64,000 nucleotides of DNA from JADJSS01 sp964490845 (GTDB lineage: Bacteria; Bacteroidota; Bacteroidia; Chitinophagales; JADIYW01), in NCBI GenBank assembly GCA_964490845.1, contig CAZBED010000009.1, positions 33,931 through 97,930 on the forward strand, read 5' to 3'. This document shows positions 64,000-64,000 of this stretch, piece after piece. Within the stretch, counting starts at the first letter, position 1. Each line of letters begins with the position of its first letter. The notes under the pieces were generated by a model. It did no database searches and had not been told where the DNA came from. It saw only the letters and a program-made list of their open reading frames with translations. A program made the position numbers and the translations under genes.

Positions 64000-64000
64000 T

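Larger units (their letters stand above)
54847..64000. mobile_element. Accessory/genomic island at tRNA-Arg, right end outside window
   Basis: Everything right of tRNA-Arg is mobile-type or unrecognised: ArdC-like and RadC-like genes, a TraG/HerA-like ATPase, a TAC module and orphans. From about 56.4 kb the DNA is clearly more AT-rich than the core, with codons shifted to AAA/ATT/TTA. tRNA 3' ends are common integration sites. No integrase, relaxase or right-hand attachment copy is seen, so the element type (ICE, remnant, prophage) is open. Confidence 0.6.

Overview
The window is a stretch of a Bacteroidota chromosome, probably from the Chitinophagales/Saprospiria side of the phylum (inference). 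Direct signs are several very large secreted proteins ending in type IX secretion (T9SS) C-terminal sorting domains, many lipoproteins with a Cys near residue 18-21, a TonB-dependent receptor paired with a DUF4249 lipoprotein, an LptD-like barrel protein beside an amidase/MCE/OstA operon, and promoters with the Bacteroidota -7 box TAnnTTTG. No rRNA genes or CRISPR arrays are visible.

Layout. 1-8.4 kb: the 3' end of purB, an ArsC-like protein, lipoproteins, a DUF885 peptidase-like protein, a gamma-carbonic-anhydrase-like protein overlapping a GT9 glycosyltransferase, rlmH, and rplU-rpmA. 8.7-12.8 kb: a PhoD-like phosphatase, an M48 Ste24-like protease and a Baeyer-Villiger-type monooxygenase. 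13-34 kb: the branched-chain amino acid pathway in pieces, ilvE, ilvD, ilvB, a short ilvM-like regulatory subunit and ilvC. These are interleaved with a tandem pair of secreted metallophosphoesterases, a fatty acid hydroxylase, tRNA-Val, creD, a vWA lipoprotein, a giant YCF48/Fn3 surface protein, pfkA and a GH5-like enzyme. 34-54.7 kb: small membrane proteins, a secreted subtilisin, the TonB receptor/DUF4249 pair, an amino acid permease, a PHP/DUF3604 surface protein, an OmpA-like protein, the envelope-biogenesis cluster (lptA-like, mce, amidase, divergent lptD-like) and ung.

At about 54.85 kb the sequence changes character. Directly after tRNA-Arg(TCT) begins a visibly more AT-rich accessory region that runs to the right edge. 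It carries ArdC-like antirestriction and RadC-like JAMM genes, a signal-peptide/beta-helix-like/two-TM protein resembling pentapeptide-channel architectures, a TraG/HerA-type ATPase, two unrecognised proteins (one with a Cys/His metal-site pattern) and a compact three-gene module at 62101-63559. I read that module as a toxin-antitoxin-chaperone (TAC) system: a RelE/HigB-like toxin, an XRE antitoxin with a C-terminal extension, and a SecB-like chaperone. It is preceded by a 16-bp palindrome whose half-site recurs 53 bp downstream across the toxin start codon. This is the most interesting part of the window. No integrase is visible, and the right end of the island lies outside.
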